A stretch of 64,000 nt of DNA from Marinilactibacillus sp. Marseille-P9653 (lineage in GTDB: Bacteria > Bacillota > Bacilli > Lactobacillales > Carnobacteriaceae_A), in contig NZ_CAKAKH010000001.1 in assembly GCF_916618885.1 (NCBI RefSeq), forward strand, positions 2,033,005 through 2,097,004, read 5' to 3'. A program made the translations under genes and the position numbers. This document shows, piece after piece, positions 7,949-17,774 of the stretch. Numbering within the stretch: position 1 is the stretch's first letter; each line of letters begins with the position of its first letter. Below the pieces are notes generated by a model. The model saw only the letters and a list, made by a program, of their open reading frames with translations, did not search any database and had not been told where the DNA came from.

Positions 7949-8473
7949 ATGAACTTTGACCAAATGAGAATCTTAGATAGTTTGTTAAAGGAATTCAATA
8001 CTATGATTGATGAAGATCCTGAATTAAAAGATAGCGATGTTAAAAAGTACAAACTGCTTTTTGAAATGGATCATGAGCTTTATTCAGCTGATTTTATCAT
8101 TTATGATCGAGAAAGTGATTCATTTAAGTTGAGATATATGACACCAACTAGTCTTCGTTTCGTCTCTGCATTGAGACCGGACAATGACTTTACCGAAGAA
8201 TTTTTCAAGAGTTACAGACTCAGTAAAGAAGATTTTAGAAATTTACTTAAAACACCCGATATGCTCTTGCTGGCTTTAATTGATGTCGTCAAGAAACTAC
8301 ACCCTTCTCTATTCCGAAAAGATAGACTACAAAACGGTGAGAACATCGTGTATAACTTACAAGGCTTCCATAATGATTTCGCACTGGATTTCTTATTATG
8401 TACGAGTAAGGAATTCTTTCCTGTCTCGCTTGTAGAAGAAGACGAAGAACCAGCCATTCATACAAATCAATAA
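7949..8473 (+). CDS. Hypothetical protein
   Basis: A 174-aa acidic soluble protein with no signal peptide, membrane segment or motif I recognise. A strong AAAAGGAGG site precedes the ATG. The N-terminal third is helical (FDQMRILDSLLKEFNTMIDE). The C-terminus ends in an acidic EEDEEP tail. It lies 113 bases behind the YolD-like gene with no terminator between, so the two may be co-transcribed. Function unknown. Confidence 0.6.
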   Translation: MNFDQMRILDSLLKEFNTMIDEDPELKDSDVKKYKLLFEMDHELYSADFIIYDRESDSFKLRYMTPTSLRFVSALRPDNDFTEEFFKSYRLSKEDFRNLLKTPDMLLLALIDVVKKLHPSLFRKDRLQNGENIVYNLQGFHNDFALDFLLCTSKEFFPVSLVEEDEEPAIHTNQ

Positions 8474-8535
8474 AAATAGGCACAGTCCACCTTCACTGAT
8501 TGAATTCAATCAGTGAAGTAGACTGTGCCTATTTT
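8473..8535. terminator. Bidirectional terminator
   Basis: A long nearly perfect hairpin. AAAATAGGCACAGTC (8473-8487) pairs with GACTGTGCCTATTTT (8521-8535), and the inner CTTCACTGATTG pairs with CAATCAGTGAAG around an AATT loop. It separates the convergent genes at 7949 (+) and 8537 (-) and serves both. Confidence 0.9.
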
Positions 8536-8536
8536 A

Positions 8537-9313
8537 TTAAATCAAATTAAAATGCTTCAAGCCGTCAACAATACCGCCATCTGTATTCTTTTTAGCAACA
8601 TAATCAGCCAAAGCTTTCACTTCTTCTGTTCCATTACCCATCGCTACACTATGGTCAGCTGCTTCAAGCATTTCGATGTCGTTGGGACCATCTCCAAATG
8701 CATATGTCGGTACACCTTCTAGACCTAGTTTCTCAACCAGTTTCTGGATACCGATTGCTTTAGAGTTCTCTTTGAGAATCGTATCGATTGAATAAGGTGA
8801 ATTACGGTAAAAAGAAAGTTCCGGAAAATTTTTATAAAAAACACCATCCACTGCTAAATCTTGTGTAAATAATAGAACCATCAAGATATCTTTTTCTTCA
8901 TAATAAGATTCATCAATTTCTGGAGCGTCTGCATGAATAAATCGATAAGCTGCAATGGCATTATCATCTCTTCTAGTTAGTTTAAATCCTTCTTTGCTAT
9001 AGTAAGCGACCGTAATATCCTGATTCTCCACTTCGGTCTGAACACGGTCCAATAAGTCTTGATCAAATATGCCTTCGTAAATATCTTGTCCTTCATATTG
9101 AATATAGTGACCATTAAGAGAAATAAATGAATCGATCACTGTTTCTTTCAGGACATGTTCTACCTGAAGATGACTACGACCGGTGGCGATAAAAGGGACA
9201 CCGCCGTTTCTCTTCAATTCAGACAAAGCTTCAATAACATCTGCATCCAGTTGTGACTGTTCATTCAATAACGTTCCATCTAAATCAAAAAATACTAGTG
9301 ATGTTGGTTTCAA
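8537..9313 (-). CDS. Cof-type HAD-IIB family hydrolase (sugar-phosphatase-like)
   Basis: 258 aa. HAD motif I is FFDLDGTLLNE (residues 8-18, with both catalytic Asp). Motif II is in IATGRS, the conserved Lys lies in the KENSKAIGI stretch, and motif IV is FGDGPNDIEML near residue 210. The large C2 cap places it in the Cof/YbiV group, which removes phosphate from sugar phosphates, FMN or PLP. The exact substrate is not decidable. It lies 29 bases downstream of the histidine phosphatase gene, so an operon of two phosphatases is likely. Confidence 0.88.
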   Translation of the reverse strand: MKPTSLVFFDLDGTLLNEQSQLDADVIEALSELKRNGGVPFIATGRSHLQVEHVLKETVIDSFISLNGHYIQYEGQDIYEGIFDQDLLDRVQTEVENQDITVAYYSKEGFKLTRRDDNAIAAYRFIHADAPEIDESYYEEKDILMVLLFTQDLAVDGVFYKNFPELSFYRNSPYSIDTILKENSKAIGIQKLVEKLGLEGVPTYAFGDGPNDIEMLEAADHSVAMGNGTEEVKALADYVAKKNTDGGIVDGLKHFNLI

Positions 9314-9342
9314 TCATTACGCCTCAATTCTTTCAATTTAGG

Positions 9343-10023
9343 TTATGCTTCGTCTTTAAAATGGGACACGTCGTTGTAACGATCTAAGTGGTATTTTCCA
9401 CCATGGTAGCTCGCTACAGAAACACTCGCATTTAAAAGAGCTGTTTGGTCTGTTAAATCAGGTATTAGGTTCTGTAAGATATAGCGAATCGTTCCACCGT
9501 GAGCGACCAGTAAAATTCGCTCTCCTGTATCGCGATGCTTATCAATCAGTTTAAGTAATCCTCTTTCAACTCGGCTCCAGAACATCATAAAGTCTTCCGC
9601 ATCATGGTAAGGATCTGCTTCTCTAAAAGCATTCATACGATCAGGAATATCTGTATTCAAGAACATGTCGCGTGAAGATTCATAGCCCATGTGCTTGGCA
9701 ACATTTCCCCATGCTTCCGATCCATACATGCCTTCATAAGAACCAAAGAATACTTCTCTGAATTCTGGCATCTGGATCATATCCATATTTGCAGCTTGAC
9801 CGTTTTCTTCAAGAATAATTCCAGCAGTATCTTGCGTACGTGTTAAATCACTCGTATAGACTGCGTCAAATTTAACATCTTTCAGTCCACGTCCACAACG
9901 ATGTACATCAACAATGCCATCATCAGTTAGTGGCGCATTGCTCCATCCTTGCATACGCCCATAATGATTCAAATACGTTTCTCCGTGACGAACAAAATAA
10001 ATTTCAACACCCTTAGTAGTCAT
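9343..10023 (-). CDS. Histidine phosphatase family protein (phosphoglycerate-mutase-like)
   Basis: 226 aa from the ATG at 10023. The open frame begins earlier with a TTG, but the AAGGAG site supports this ATG. The RHG catalytic motif is at residues 10-13 (YFVRHGETYLNHYGRMQG), and the second catalytic His is in LLVAHGGTIRYIL near residue 172. The long insert and lack of full GpmA motifs point to a phosphatase rather than a glycolytic mutase. The glycolytic mutase in this window is the gpmI gene. It is the first gene of a two-gene unit with the HAD hydrolase. Confidence 0.85.
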   Translation of the reverse strand: MTTKGVEIYFVRHGETYLNHYGRMQGWSNAPLTDDGIVDVHRCGRGLKDVKFDAVYTSDLTRTQDTAGIILEENGQAANMDMIQMPEFREVFFGSYEGMYGSEAWGNVAKHMGYESSRDMFLNTDIPDRMNAFREADPYHDAEDFMMFWSRVERGLLKLIDKHRDTGERILLVAHGGTIRYILQNLIPDLTDQTALLNASVSVASYHGGKYHLDRYNDVSHFKDEA

Positions 10024-10253
10024 CTTTATTGTTGCTCCTTCCAAAATGATATCTTCTACTTTATTGTAACAGACTTACTTTGCTGATGCGAAGAGAATGA
10101 AAGTAAACTTTCTCGGGGTAATCTTTACAAAAATCCTTTATAGGTTAAATAGATGTTGTGTCCCATTTTAAAGTAGGGTATATTTCAATTAAATAAATGG
10201 ACTTAAGTTATACTGACCTACTAGGCTCGTATAAAGATAAAGAGGTGTATTTT

Positions 10254-11237
10254 ATGGTCAAAACAGAAGACTATGCAATTGAAGTAAATGGCTTGATCAA
10301 GAAATTTGGAGACTTCACAGCCGTTGATGCAATCGATCTTAAAATCACTAAAGGATCTGTCTACGGATTTCTCGGTCCAAATGGTGCAGGAAAAACGACC
10401 ACTTTGAGAATGCTGGCTACTTTATTAACGATTGATGGTGGATCAGCTAGCGTTTTTGGCTACGATGTTGCTTCGCAACCAAAGAAAATCCGTCCTAGAA
10501 TTGCCTTAACTGGCCAATATGCTTCTGTTGATGAGGATTTGAGCGGAAGCGAAAACCTCACGATGATCTCAAGATTAATGGGTTATTCAAAAAAAGAAGC
10601 AAAAATACGCGCTGCTGAATTGTTGGATGCTTTTGGACTTTCTGAAGCTGCTAACAAACAAGCAAAAGATTATTCCGGTGGTATGCGCAGGCGTCTGGAT
10701 ATAGCAGCAAGCATCGTCATTACTCCAGATCTCTTGTTTTTAGATGAACCGACAACGGGATTAGATCCTAGAAGTCGAAACCAGGTCTGGGCTGTAATTC
10801 GTGCATTGACGGGCACAGGTACGACTGTACTCTTAACGACTCAATATCTGGAAGAAGCCGATCAGTTAGCTGACCGGATAGCCGTCATCAATAAAGGTAA
10901 AATCATTGCTGAAGGAACGGCTCATGACTTGAAAGCCTCCCTAGGAAACAATATGCTTCATGTGACATTGAAGTCTCAAAAAGACAAATTCAGAGCCGAG
11001 GAAATCGTGGAAACAAGCGTAGGAGAAGTTCTCCATGAATCTTCTAAAACCGATCAGCTGCATATCAAAGTTTCAACCCCCTCTGACGCTACAAAAGCAC
11101 TAACAGCACTCGCTGAACAACAAATTGATGTACTTACCTTCTCTTTAGGTCAACCTAGCTTAGACGAAGTATTTTTGGCGTTAACAGAAGAGTCGAAAAC
11201 CGTATCTATTCCAGAGCAATCATCTATCTTGAAATAA
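10254..11237 (+). CDS. ABC exporter ATP-binding protein, DrrA type
   Basis: 327 aa. Walker [11 protein letters not shown] at about residues 38-47, ABC signature [12 protein letters not shown] near 140, Walker [13 protein letters not shown] near 160, and the H-loop replaced by Q ([15 protein letters not shown]), as is usual in DrrA-like proteins. The C-terminal extension ends in [11 protein letters not shown], which is typical of daunorubicin-resistance ABC ATPases. It acts at the membrane with the permease encoded 14 bases downstream. The ATG at 10254 behind AAAGAGGTG is chosen over an upstream ATG that lacks a ribosome site. The exported substrate is unknown. Confidence 0.92.
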   Translation: MVKTEDYAIEVNGLIKKFGDFTAVDAIDLKITKGSVYGFLGPNGAGKTTTLRMLATLLTIDGGSASVFGYDVASQPKKIRPRIALTGQYASVDEDLSGSENLTMISRLMGYSKKEAKIRAAELLDAFGLSEAANKQAKDYSGGMRRRLDIAASIVITPDLLFLDEPTTGLDPRSRNQVWAVIRALTGTGTTVLLTTQYLEEADQLADRIAVINKGKIIAEGTAHDLKASLGNNMLHVTLKSQKDKFRAEEIVETSVGEVLHESSKTDQLHIKVSTPSDATKALTALAEQQIDVLTFSLGQPSLDEVFLALTEESKTVSIPEQSSILK

Positions 11238-11251
11238 AAGGAGGTTTTTAA

Positions 11252-12079
11252 ATGGCTCAGAATCAGACAATCAATCAAGAAAAGCTACAACAAGCGATTT
11301 TGTCAAAACAACGTCCAACACCCCCTAGTCCGATTGTGTCTGTACAAATATTCGCCATGCGTGCATTACTCAGAACGAAACATGCTCCAATGGCACTAAT
11401 GGACATTACGGCTATGCCAATTTTATTTTTACTGATGTTTACTTTCTTATTTGGTGGTGCTATAGCTGGTTCGGTTCAGGAGTATCTTCAATTTATACTA
11501 CCCGGTATTTTAGTACAGACTGTGACCCAGATCACTATGTACACCGGACTTGATTTAAATAAAGATATTCAAAAAGGCTTTTTCGACCGTCAAAGAACGC
11601 TACCTATTTGGGGACCTTCTTCTCTTGTCGGAGCAATGACTTTCGATGCGCTTAGATATACCATTGCTTCAATGATTATGATTTTGTTTGCTATGATCTT
11701 AGGCTTCAGGCCCGAAGGTGGACTGATTGGCGTTATCCTTGCCGTTGCATTACTGTTGGTATTCTCATTTTGCCTTTCATGGATATGGAATGTTTTAGCG
11801 CTTGTTTTGAAATCAGAAAATGCTTTGATGGCGAGTGCCATGATGGTTATTTTTCCACTCACTTTCTTGAGTAGCGCTTTTGTTGATCCAAGCACCATGC
11901 CTCGTATATTAGAAACTTTTGTTAAAATTAATCCAATCTCCATGCTTGTAGATGCTGTCAGAGGACTGATGCATGGGTATGATGTCTCTACTGCTATCTT
12001 TTGGACACTCACTGCATCAGGTATTATGCTCGCCATTTTTGCACCACTGACTATGCGACTTTATAACAACAAAAATTAA
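11252..12079 (+). CDS. ABC-2 type permease, DrrB type
   Basis: A 275-aa membrane protein with six hydrophobic segments after a 50-residue cytoplasmic N-terminus. It carries features of the ABC-2 family: QEYLQFILPGILVQT, FFDRQRTLPIW and the LSSAFVDPSTMP loop before the last helix. It forms an exporter with the ATPase just upstream, sharing an operon with 14 bases between the genes and a GGAGG site. The original terminator behind it has been split by an insertion sequence. A drug or lipid export role is likely but not shown. Confidence 0.9.
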   Translation: MAQNQTINQEKLQQAILSKQRPTPPSPIVSVQIFAMRALLRTKHAPMALMDITAMPILFLLMFTFLFGGAIAGSVQEYLQFILPGILVQTVTQITMYTGLDLNKDIQKGFFDRQRTLPIWGPSSLVGAMTFDALRYTIASMIMILFAMILGFRPEGGLIGVILAVALLLVFSFCLSWIWNVLALVLKSENALMASAMMVIFPLTFLSSAFVDPSTMPRILETFVKINPISMLVDAVRGLMHGYDVSTAIFWTLTASGIMLAIFAPLTMRLYNNKN

Positions 12080-12105
12080 TACACTGATCTTTCTAAAAAA
12101 CCAAT

Positions 12106-12130
12106 AAAACCCCATCAACGCATACGTTGA
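12106..12130. terminator. Bidirectional terminator split by an insertion sequence
   Basis: Left arm AAAACCCCATCAACG (12106-12120), loop CATA, then CGTTGA (12125-12130). The rest of the right arm, TGGGGTTTT, lies at 13613-13621 beyond the IS. Removing the IS and one TGA copy restores a perfect 15-bp stem with a 4-base loop between the ABC permease gene (+) and smpB (-). Confidence 0.85.
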
Positions 12131-12183
12131 TGTACCGACCCCCAAAAGTTAGAGTAACATTCTAACTTTTGGGGGCTTTTTAC

Positions 12184-12747
12184 ATGGCGAAATATAGTCA
12201 AGAATTCAAATTAAAACTTGTAAAAGAATACGAAAATGGCAAATTGGGATATAAATCACTAGCTAAAAAGTACGGTATACCAGATTCTTCTCCTATTAGA
12301 AAATGGACCAACCTTTATAAAACTTATGGAAAAGAAGGATTAAGCCCAAAGAAATCGAAAGAAGTCTATCCTGTTCATTTCAAATTAGATGTATTACAAT
12401 TTATGAAACGAACAGGTTCTTCCTACCAAGAAACGGCTAATTCCTTCGGAATCAGAGAACTTTCTGTTATTGCGAATTGGAATCAAGCTTTTAACAAAGA
12501 AGGGATAGAAGGCCTGAAACCTAAAAAAAAGGGACGACCTTCTATGTCTAAATTACCTAAAAAAACAAAAGTGAATAAGAGTCAGAGTATGTCTAGAGAA
12601 CAAGAGCTAGAGCGTGAGAATGAACTTCTTAGGTTAGAGAACGCTTATTTAAAAAAGGTAAAAGCTTACGAGGAGAATCCAAATGGCTTCCTCGCAGAGC
12701 ACAAACAAGGTTGGCATTTGAGCTCAAAAAAGAAGGATATAGATTGA
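12184..12747 (+). CDS. IS150-like transposase OrfA
   Basis: 187 aa with two helix-turn-helix domains, as in the IS150 group: YSQEFKLKLVKEYENGKLGY near the start and FKLDVLQFMKRTGSSYQETA near residue 65. A coil ERENELLRLENAYLKKVKAY comes near the end. The start is the ATG at 12184; a TTG upstream lies in the hairpin. The coding sequence ends in DIDx just after the frameshift site. Confidence 0.9.
   Translation: MAKYSQEFKLKLVKEYENGKLGYKSLAKKYGIPDSSPIRKWTNLYKTYGKEGLSPKKSKEVYPVHFKLDVLQFMKRTGSSYQETANSFGIRELSVIANWNQAFNKEGIEGLKPKKKGRPSMSKLPKKTKVNKSQSMSREQELERENELLRLENAYLKKVKAYEENPNGFLAEHKQGWHLSSKKKDID
12726..12732 (+). other. Programmed -1 frameshift site AAAAAAG
   Basis: The heptamer A AAA AAG sits in the orfA frame. 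A slip back by one base leads into the orfB frame, which is open upstream and downstream of this point until the TAG at 12816. Confidence 0.75.
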
Positions 12748-13577
12748 AAGATATTTTTAAAGTTGTGGGCATTCCTGAGGCTACGTACCATTATCATATA
12801 AAACGAACAGGCGCATAGGATTACGATTTGTCTTTAAAAGAACAGATTACTGATATATTCTATCAATCCAAAGAGCGTTACGGATATAAGCGAATCACGG
12901 ACGAATTGAATGACGCTGGAATAGTAATCAACCATAAAAAGGTCTATCGCTTAATGAAGGAGTTAGGGTTGAAATGTATTAAATTCACACGTAAGACTCG
13001 AAAATATAACTCTTACAAAGGAACTGTAGGAAAAGTTGCCAAGAACAAGTTAAACCGCCGGTTTAATACGTCAATTCCTTTACAGAAACTAGTGACTGAT
13101 ATCACTGAATTTAAATGTACTGGAGATCAAAAACTTTATTTTAATCCCATAGTAGATTTGTATAATGGTGAAATTATTTCTTACAGTATTAATAAGCGTC
13201 CTGTTTTAGATTTAGCAATGGAACCTTTAAAAGAAGCTATTAAAACGATAAAGCAAAAAGCTACTGTTCGCACTACGATTCATTCCGATCAAGGGTGGCA
13301 CTATCAACATAAAAAATGGGTAAATTTATTAAAACAGAATAAAATCTTCCAGAGCATGTCTCGTAAAGCAACCTGTTCTGATAATGCCGTTATAGAAAAC
13401 TTTTTTGGGATTATGAAGCAAGAAATGTATCACGGAGAACCTAAAGTAAGCTATGAAGAACTAAGAGAACAGATTGAAGAATATATTGAGTGGTACAATA
13501 CCACTCGTAGAAAGAAAAAACTGGCTGGCTTAAGTCCAGTAGAATACCGAACTCAAGCCAGCCAGTCGGCTGCATAA
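12733..13577 (+). pseudogene. IS150-like transposase OrfB, interrupted by a TAG
   Basis: After the frameshift site the frame reads KKEGYRLKDIFKVVGIPEAT then YHYHIKRTGA. A TAG follows at 12816-12818, then DYDLSLKEQITDIF and the full integrase core to 13577. The DDE residues are intact (D in VTDITEFKC, D in IHSDQGWHYQ, E in NAVIENFFGIM). An internal TTG at 12828 could start a 249-aa product, but not the OrfAB fusion needed for transposition. The TAG lies where other members have a sense codon, so it is a nonsense mutation. Confidence 0.85.
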
Positions 13578-13626
13578 TATTAAAACTCTAACTTTTGGGG
13601 GTCAGCACCTGATGGGGTTTTGAGTA

Positions 13627-14088
13627 TTAACGATAATCTTTCATTGCACGATCAACTTGACGCTTCTGATCTTTTTGCTTGAGTGATTCACGTTTATCGT
13701 ATTGTTTTTTACCTTTTGCGAGACCAATCAGTACTTTGGCATATCCATTTCGAATATATACCTTCAGCGGTACAATCGTTACTCCGCCTTGTTTGGTTTC
13801 TCCAACAAATTTATCGATTTGTTTTTTCTTCATCAATAGTTTTCTAGTTCTCACAGGATCATGATTAAACTGGTTTCCTTTATCGAATGGCGCGATATGG
13901 ACATTATATAACCACATTTCTCCATTACGAATTCCAGCATAACCATCCTTAAGGTTAATTCTGCCGGCACGAATCGACTTGATTTCCGTTCCGTTCAAGA
14001 CGATCCCTGCTTCAACAGTATCTAAAATACTATATTCAAATCTTGCTTTCTTATTTTGAGCAATCAGCTTACCTTCACCTTTAGGCAC
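13627..14088 (-). CDS. smpB: SsrA-binding protein SmpB
   Basis: 153 aa from the GTG at 14088, giving [20 protein letters not shown], the usual SmpB start. An upstream GTG directly abuts the AAAGGAGG site and is too close. The beta-barrel motifs [20 protein letters not shown] and DGYAGI and the basic C-terminal tail ([20 protein letters not shown]) that enters the ribosome A site are present. SmpB delivers tmRNA to stalled ribosomes. It is last in a secG-est-rnr-smpB gene order usual in Lactobacillales, 29 bases behind rnr. Its terminator has been split by an IS. Confidence 0.97.
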   Translation of the reverse strand: MPKGEGKLIAQNKKARFEYSILDTVEAGIVLNGTEIKSIRAGRINLKDGYAGIRNGEMWLYNVHIAPFDKGNQFNHDPVRTRKLLMKKKQIDKFVGETKQGGVTIVPLKVYIRNGYAKVLIGLAKGKKQYDKRESLKQKDQKRQVDRAMKDYR

Positions 14089-14117
14089 CTGTATCACCCT
14101 CCTTTTGTCTACGACTA

Positions 14118-16460
14118 CTACTTACGTTTTCCTGATCGTTTCTTCTTGGTCGTTCTTCTTTCAGAAGACGATTGATTTCGATCAGATTTTTGATTCCCTT
14201 TTGAGTTTTTACCACGTCTTTGATTCTTATTTCGGCCTGATTGATTTGTGGGTCTAGATTGTTTTCGTTTTTCATCTTCAGGGATATCTGCTAACTCAAA
14301 GTCGATCTGGTAGCCTTCAATATTCGCTGCAGTCAGTTTAACTTTGACTGGTTCCCCAATCTTGAATTTCCTACCTGTTCTACGGCCCATCAGAATCAAT
14401 CCACGTTCGTTGAATTCATAGTAATCATCATCCATTTTAGAGATGTGTACAAGCCCTTCAACTGTATTCGGTAACTGAACAAACATTCCGAAGTTCGTAA
14501 CAGATGTAACGAGTCCTTCGAATTCTTCTCCAATTTTCCCAGCCATGTATTCTGTTTTCTTCAGTTCGTCTGTTTCACGTTCAGCATCTACTGCACGACG
14601 TTCGGTTTTAGAACTGTGCTCTGCTATTTCTGGTAATTTCTTCTCCCAGCGTTGACGAGCCTTCTGATCTTTTCCGACTTCATCATAGTAATGAATCAAT
14701 CGATGAAGAATCAAATCAGGATAACGTCTGATTGGAGACGTGAAGTGAGAATAATAATCAGCTGCTAGTCCGTAGTGTCCGATAGGATCCACGTCATATT
14801 TCGCTTGCTGCATCGATCTCAGCATCAGCATACTGACAACCGTTTCTTCTGGTTTCCCTTTAACTTCATTCATCACAGCTTGCAAGTCAAGTGGAGAAAC
14901 ACTATCTTTTGTCCCTTTTACATTGATTCCAAAACTTGAAACAAATTCCAAGAATCTCTGCATTTTTGCTTCGTCAGGACGAGCGTGGATTCTATAAAGA
15001 ATTGGCAATTCTTGTTTTGCGTAATATTCAGATACTGTTTCGTTCGCTGCTAGCATGAAAGATTCTATCAAACGTTCACCGATGCCGCGCTCGCGCACAA
15101 GAATATCCACAGGCATCCCTTCAGGGTCAACTTCAATTTTTGCTTCTCTTGTATCAAAGTCGATAGATCCACGACTAACTCTTTTCTTCTCAAGGATATG
15201 GTGTAATTCTCCCATCGTTTCGAAAAGATCAACCAAATCAGCATGTTCTTTTAATGTTTCTGGATCTTTTTCCGTTAAGATCTCATTGACTGCTGTATAC
15301 GTCATTCGACGGAATGAACGAATCACACTCGGAAAGATTTCATAACTTACGATATCACCAGACTGATCGATTTCCATTTCACAACTCAATGTCAAGCGAT
15401 CAACATTTGGGTGCAGTGAACAGATTCCGTTTGAAAGACGTTGCGGTAACATCGGCACTACTCGGTCAGTCAAGTACACACTGGTCCCACGCTCGAAGGC
15501 TTCCTGATCCATTGGACTGTCTTCTTTCACATAGTGCGAAACATCCGCGATATGAACCCCTAAGTGGTAATGGCCATTCTCGAGCTTTTTGACCACAACT
15601 GCATCATCTAAATCTTTTGCATCTGCTCCATCAATGGTCACAATGACTTCATCTCGCAAGTCTCTACGGCCTTCTAAATCCGATTCAGCAATTTGATCTG
15701 GTACAGCCTCTGCGTCTGCAATCACTTCATCCGAAAATTCTGAGGGGATATTATATTTATTGACGATTGTAAGAATTTCAATTCCTGGTTCGTCTTTGTG
15801 CCCAATTGTACGAACAACAAATCCAAACATGTCCTCATCATTGCTTCGAGGATATTTAGAAATTTCAACCTGAACGATACTACCTTCTACAGGACGAATC
15901 CCTTTGTCTGTGATTTGCATCTTCATGCTTGGAATTTTCTTGCTTTGCGTTTTGACATATCCAAACAATCCGCTATTTGTGACTTCATTATCCGAGTAAG
16001 CATGGAATTCACCTATCAGCGTTGTTGTTGCACGTTCAACGACTTCAAGAACTCTTCCAACAGGTCCTTTACCCTTCCAAGGAACAGCCTCTTTTGTCAC
16101 TTCAATCGTGACTAGATCGCCATTCAGTGCTGAGTTTGTTTCATGAGGTGGAATAAAGATATCGTCATCAAATTCTTCTATAGGAACAAATCCAAATCCT
16201 TTATCCGTACCACTAAACACACCTTGCATAACCGGTTCTGCATCTTTCAATTTGAATCGACCTTCTTGAGTCAGTACAATTCTTCCTTCACGTTCTAGTT
16301 CAGCAATCGCGTTGATCATTTTCTTGAAGGCTTTTGACCCTGTACTATTCACACCTTCGCTAATGGCCTTAACTTCTACGCTATTTTCTTTATGAGTCTC
16401 GATAAAATTCAAAATCGTTTCTTTTAATTGTTCCATATCTTCGTATATTTCTTTACTCAT
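14118..16460 (-). CDS. rnr: Ribonuclease R
   Basis: 780 aa. Order of domains: N-terminal winged helix (residues 1-70), two cold-shock OB folds (about 75-230), and an RNB catalytic domain with [12 protein letters not shown] near residue 270, where the Asp cluster binds Mg. Then come an S1 domain ([20 protein letters not shown], about 615-700) and a long Lys/Arg-rich tail. It is a 3'-5' exoribonuclease that degrades structured RNA and works with SmpB/tmRNA in clearing defective mRNA. The ATG at 16460 overlaps the est stop by four bases (ATGA), so translation is probably coupled. Confidence 0.97.
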   Translation of the reverse strand: MSKEIYEDMEQLKETILNFIETHKENSVEVKAISEGVNSTGSKAFKKMINAIAELEREGRIVLTQEGRFKLKDAEPVMQGVFSGTDKGFGFVPIEEFDDDIFIPPHETNSALNGDLVTIEVTKEAVPWKGKGPVGRVLEVVERATTTLIGEFHAYSDNEVTNSGLFGYVKTQSKKIPSMKMQITDKGIRPVEGSIVQVEISKYPRSNDEDMFGFVVRTIGHKDEPGIEILTIVNKYNIPSEFSDEVIADAEAVPDQIAESDLEGRRDLRDEVIVTIDGADAKDLDDAVVVKKLENGHYHLGVHIADVSHYVKEDSPMDQEAFERGTSVYLTDRVVPMLPQRLSNGICSLHPNVDRLTLSCEMEIDQSGDIVSYEIFPSVIRSFRRMTYTAVNEILTEKDPETLKEHADLVDLFETMGELHHILEKKRVSRGSIDFDTREAKIEVDPEGMPVDILVRERGIGERLIESFMLAANETVSEYYAKQELPILYRIHARPDEAKMQRFLEFVSSFGINVKGTKDSVSPLDLQAVMNEVKGKPEETVVSMLMLRSMQQAKYDVDPIGHYGLAADYYSHFTSPIRRYPDLILHRLIHYYDEVGKDQKARQRWEKKLPEIAEHSSKTERRAVDAERETDELKKTEYMAGKIGEEFEGLVTSVTNFGMFVQLPNTVEGLVHISKMDDDYYEFNERGLILMGRRTGRKFKIGEPVKVKLTAANIEGYQIDFELADIPEDEKRKQSRPTNQSGRNKNQRRGKNSKGNQKSDRNQSSSERRTTKKKRSGKRK

Positions 16461-17215
16461 GTATTCCCTCCATCCCATTCTAATGTGGATAAGAATGTTA
16501 ATAAATCAATTTGTAGCTGTTTCCCGAACTGTCCAGTCGTAATCACATGCGGTGCATCTTCGTACCAGTGGAAATCAACTGTAGCGTTCGTTAGCGCATC
16601 TCTATATTCTCCAGATTGATGTGGATTAATCATTTCATCATTGCCACCTTGCGCAATAAAAACCATTCCTGTTTCATTAAGGTACTGAGGCACCATTGAT
16701 TTAACAAAAGTGTTCAACCCATTTAAAATCATTTCCAGTTTTGGTTCTGCCGCTGTTTTCAATCCAGCAACTTGCTCTCTAGAAAATCCGGCATTCATTT
16801 TTACTTGTTCATACCAGTTCATAAAGTTCTCCGGCACTCTATTTTTACCGTTATCCATTACTGGTGAAGAAAAGGTTCCAGCGGCTTTAACATCTTGTGT
16901 CAACATTAAATGCGTTGCAACGATACCGCCAAGAGACAAGCCAAAGGTCGCAATTTCATTGTAGCCTTTTTTCTTTAAAAAAGTGTAGGCTTTTTCACCG
17001 TCTCGCTTCCAGTCTTCAATGCCATAATTAAAGATATCGTCTGGATCTTCCGTACCATGTCCAGACAGTGTCGGTGCATAGACTGTATAATCCGCACGTT
17101 CTAATGCTCGCGCTAAACTTCTCACGTCATTTGGGGTACTCGTAAAAGCGTGAAATAAAATCACTGCTCTCGGTCCCTTTTCAAAAAATATTGTTCGATC
17201 TCTCACTTCGTTCAC
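16457..17215 (-). CDS. est: Alpha/beta-hydrolase carboxylesterase (Est30-like)
   Basis: 252 aa. Alpha/beta hydrolase fold with an HAFTSTPNDVRSLARAL oxyanion-hole region (residues 22-38) and the nucleophile elbow GLSLGG near residue 93. The acid is in QGGNDEMINP near 195 and the final His in DAPHVITTG near 225. It is closest in pattern to the Est30 esterases that hydrolyse short acyl esters. It sits between secG and rnr, overlaps rnr by four bases, and is a constant passenger of this cluster in Firmicutes. Confidence 0.92.
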   Translation of the reverse strand: MNEVRDRTIFFEKGPRAVILFHAFTSTPNDVRSLARALERADYTVYAPTLSGHGTEDPDDIFNYGIEDWKRDGEKAYTFLKKKGYNEIATFGLSLGGIVATHLMLTQDVKAAGTFSSPVMDNGKNRVPENFMNWYEQVKMNAGFSREQVAGLKTAAEPKLEMILNGLNTFVKSMVPQYLNETGMVFIAQGGNDEMINPHQSGEYRDALTNATVDFHWYEDAPHVITTGQFGKQLQIDLLTFLSTLEWDGGNT

Positions 17216-17311
17216 TCCTTAGCTCTATACCTATATTTTACCTTACTTTGTGAAATATTAATACTGAAATACGCCTACCCTATCCAAGTGGCTTAATACA
17301 TTGAAAGACAA

Positions 17312-17388
17312 TAAAAAGGAGCGGCCCATTTGTACACTCTGCAAGCTGAGATATTCAGCTCACGTACTTTTGGATCTGCTCCTTAATC
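17312..17388 (-). terminator. Structured 3' end behind secG
   Basis: The outer arms AAGGAGC (17316-17322) and GCTCCTT (17378-17384) enclose an inner hairpin AGCTGA/TCAGCT. The minus-strand copy ends in TTTTTATTG. This looks like a two-level terminator between secG and est. It is larger than a simple one and could also be a structured RNA element. Confidence 0.5.
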
Positions 17389-17406
17389 AGTATCATATTA
17401 TATTAA

Positions 17407-17637
17407 TTAGAAAAATCGAGTCAATGCTAATGCAAGAATGAAGAAAAGTACGATACAAACGATTGTGGTCTTAATCAGAACCGCTTCGAATCCTCTTGCT
17501 TTTTGTTTCCCAAATAATTGGCTTGCTCCACCTAAGAAAGCGTTGGACGCACTTTGAGTTTTAGTTGGCTGCATAGCCACTACAATTATAATAAATATTG
17601 ATAATACGAGCATAAATCCTAATAAAAAATCATACAT
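17407..17637 (-). CDS. secG: Preprotein translocase subunit SecG
   Basis: A 76-aa membrane protein with two transmembrane helices (residues 4-22 and 54-74). A loop with SASNAFLGGASQLFGKQKAR lies between them, the conserved SecG signature. It is an auxiliary part of the SecYEG channel. The position upstream of est-rnr-smpB is standard. Confidence 0.95.
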   Translation of the reverse strand: MYDFLLGFMLVLSIFIIIVVAMQPTKTQSASNAFLGGASQLFGKQKARGFEAVLIKTTIVCIVLFFILALALTRFF

Positions 17638-17774
17638 CTCGGAATTGACCTCCCATTTATAAGTCTCTCATTCATTAATATAGCACAAACTGACCTGTAT
17701 TGCCAGTCCAGATTCAAGCTGGTTTTTTTAATAAAATAGCCTATGAATCGATGATTTCTAATTTTTAAAAAGGA

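Larger units (their letters stand above)
12131..13609 (+). mobile_element. IS3-family (IS150-like) insertion sequence inside a terminator
   Basis: About 1479 bp. The ends share GACCCCCAAAAGTTAGAGT in inverted orientation (from 12137 and ending near 13603). The 3-bp target duplication TGA (12128-12130, 13610-13612) is confirmed by the restored terminator stem. Near the left end the inverted repeat forms a hairpin with a second copy (TTCTAACTTTTGGGGG), followed by TTTTT just before orfA. This can block transcription entering from outside. OrfB carries a nonsense codon, so this copy is probably inactive. Confidence 0.9.

Noticed and set aside
8212-8483. Overlapping minus-strand open frames opposite the hypothetical gene at 7949
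   Set aside because: Shadows of a well-supported plus-strand gene; no ribosome site and they run into the bidirectional terminator.
15055-16115. Several plus-strand open frames inside rnr
   Set aside because: They are antisense shadows of a conserved gene with no start signals.
17281-17400. tmRNA (ssrA) gene near smpB/secG
   Set aside because: The structured stretch is only about 75 bases and has no tRNA-like ends or CCA-type acceptor; it fits a terminator better.
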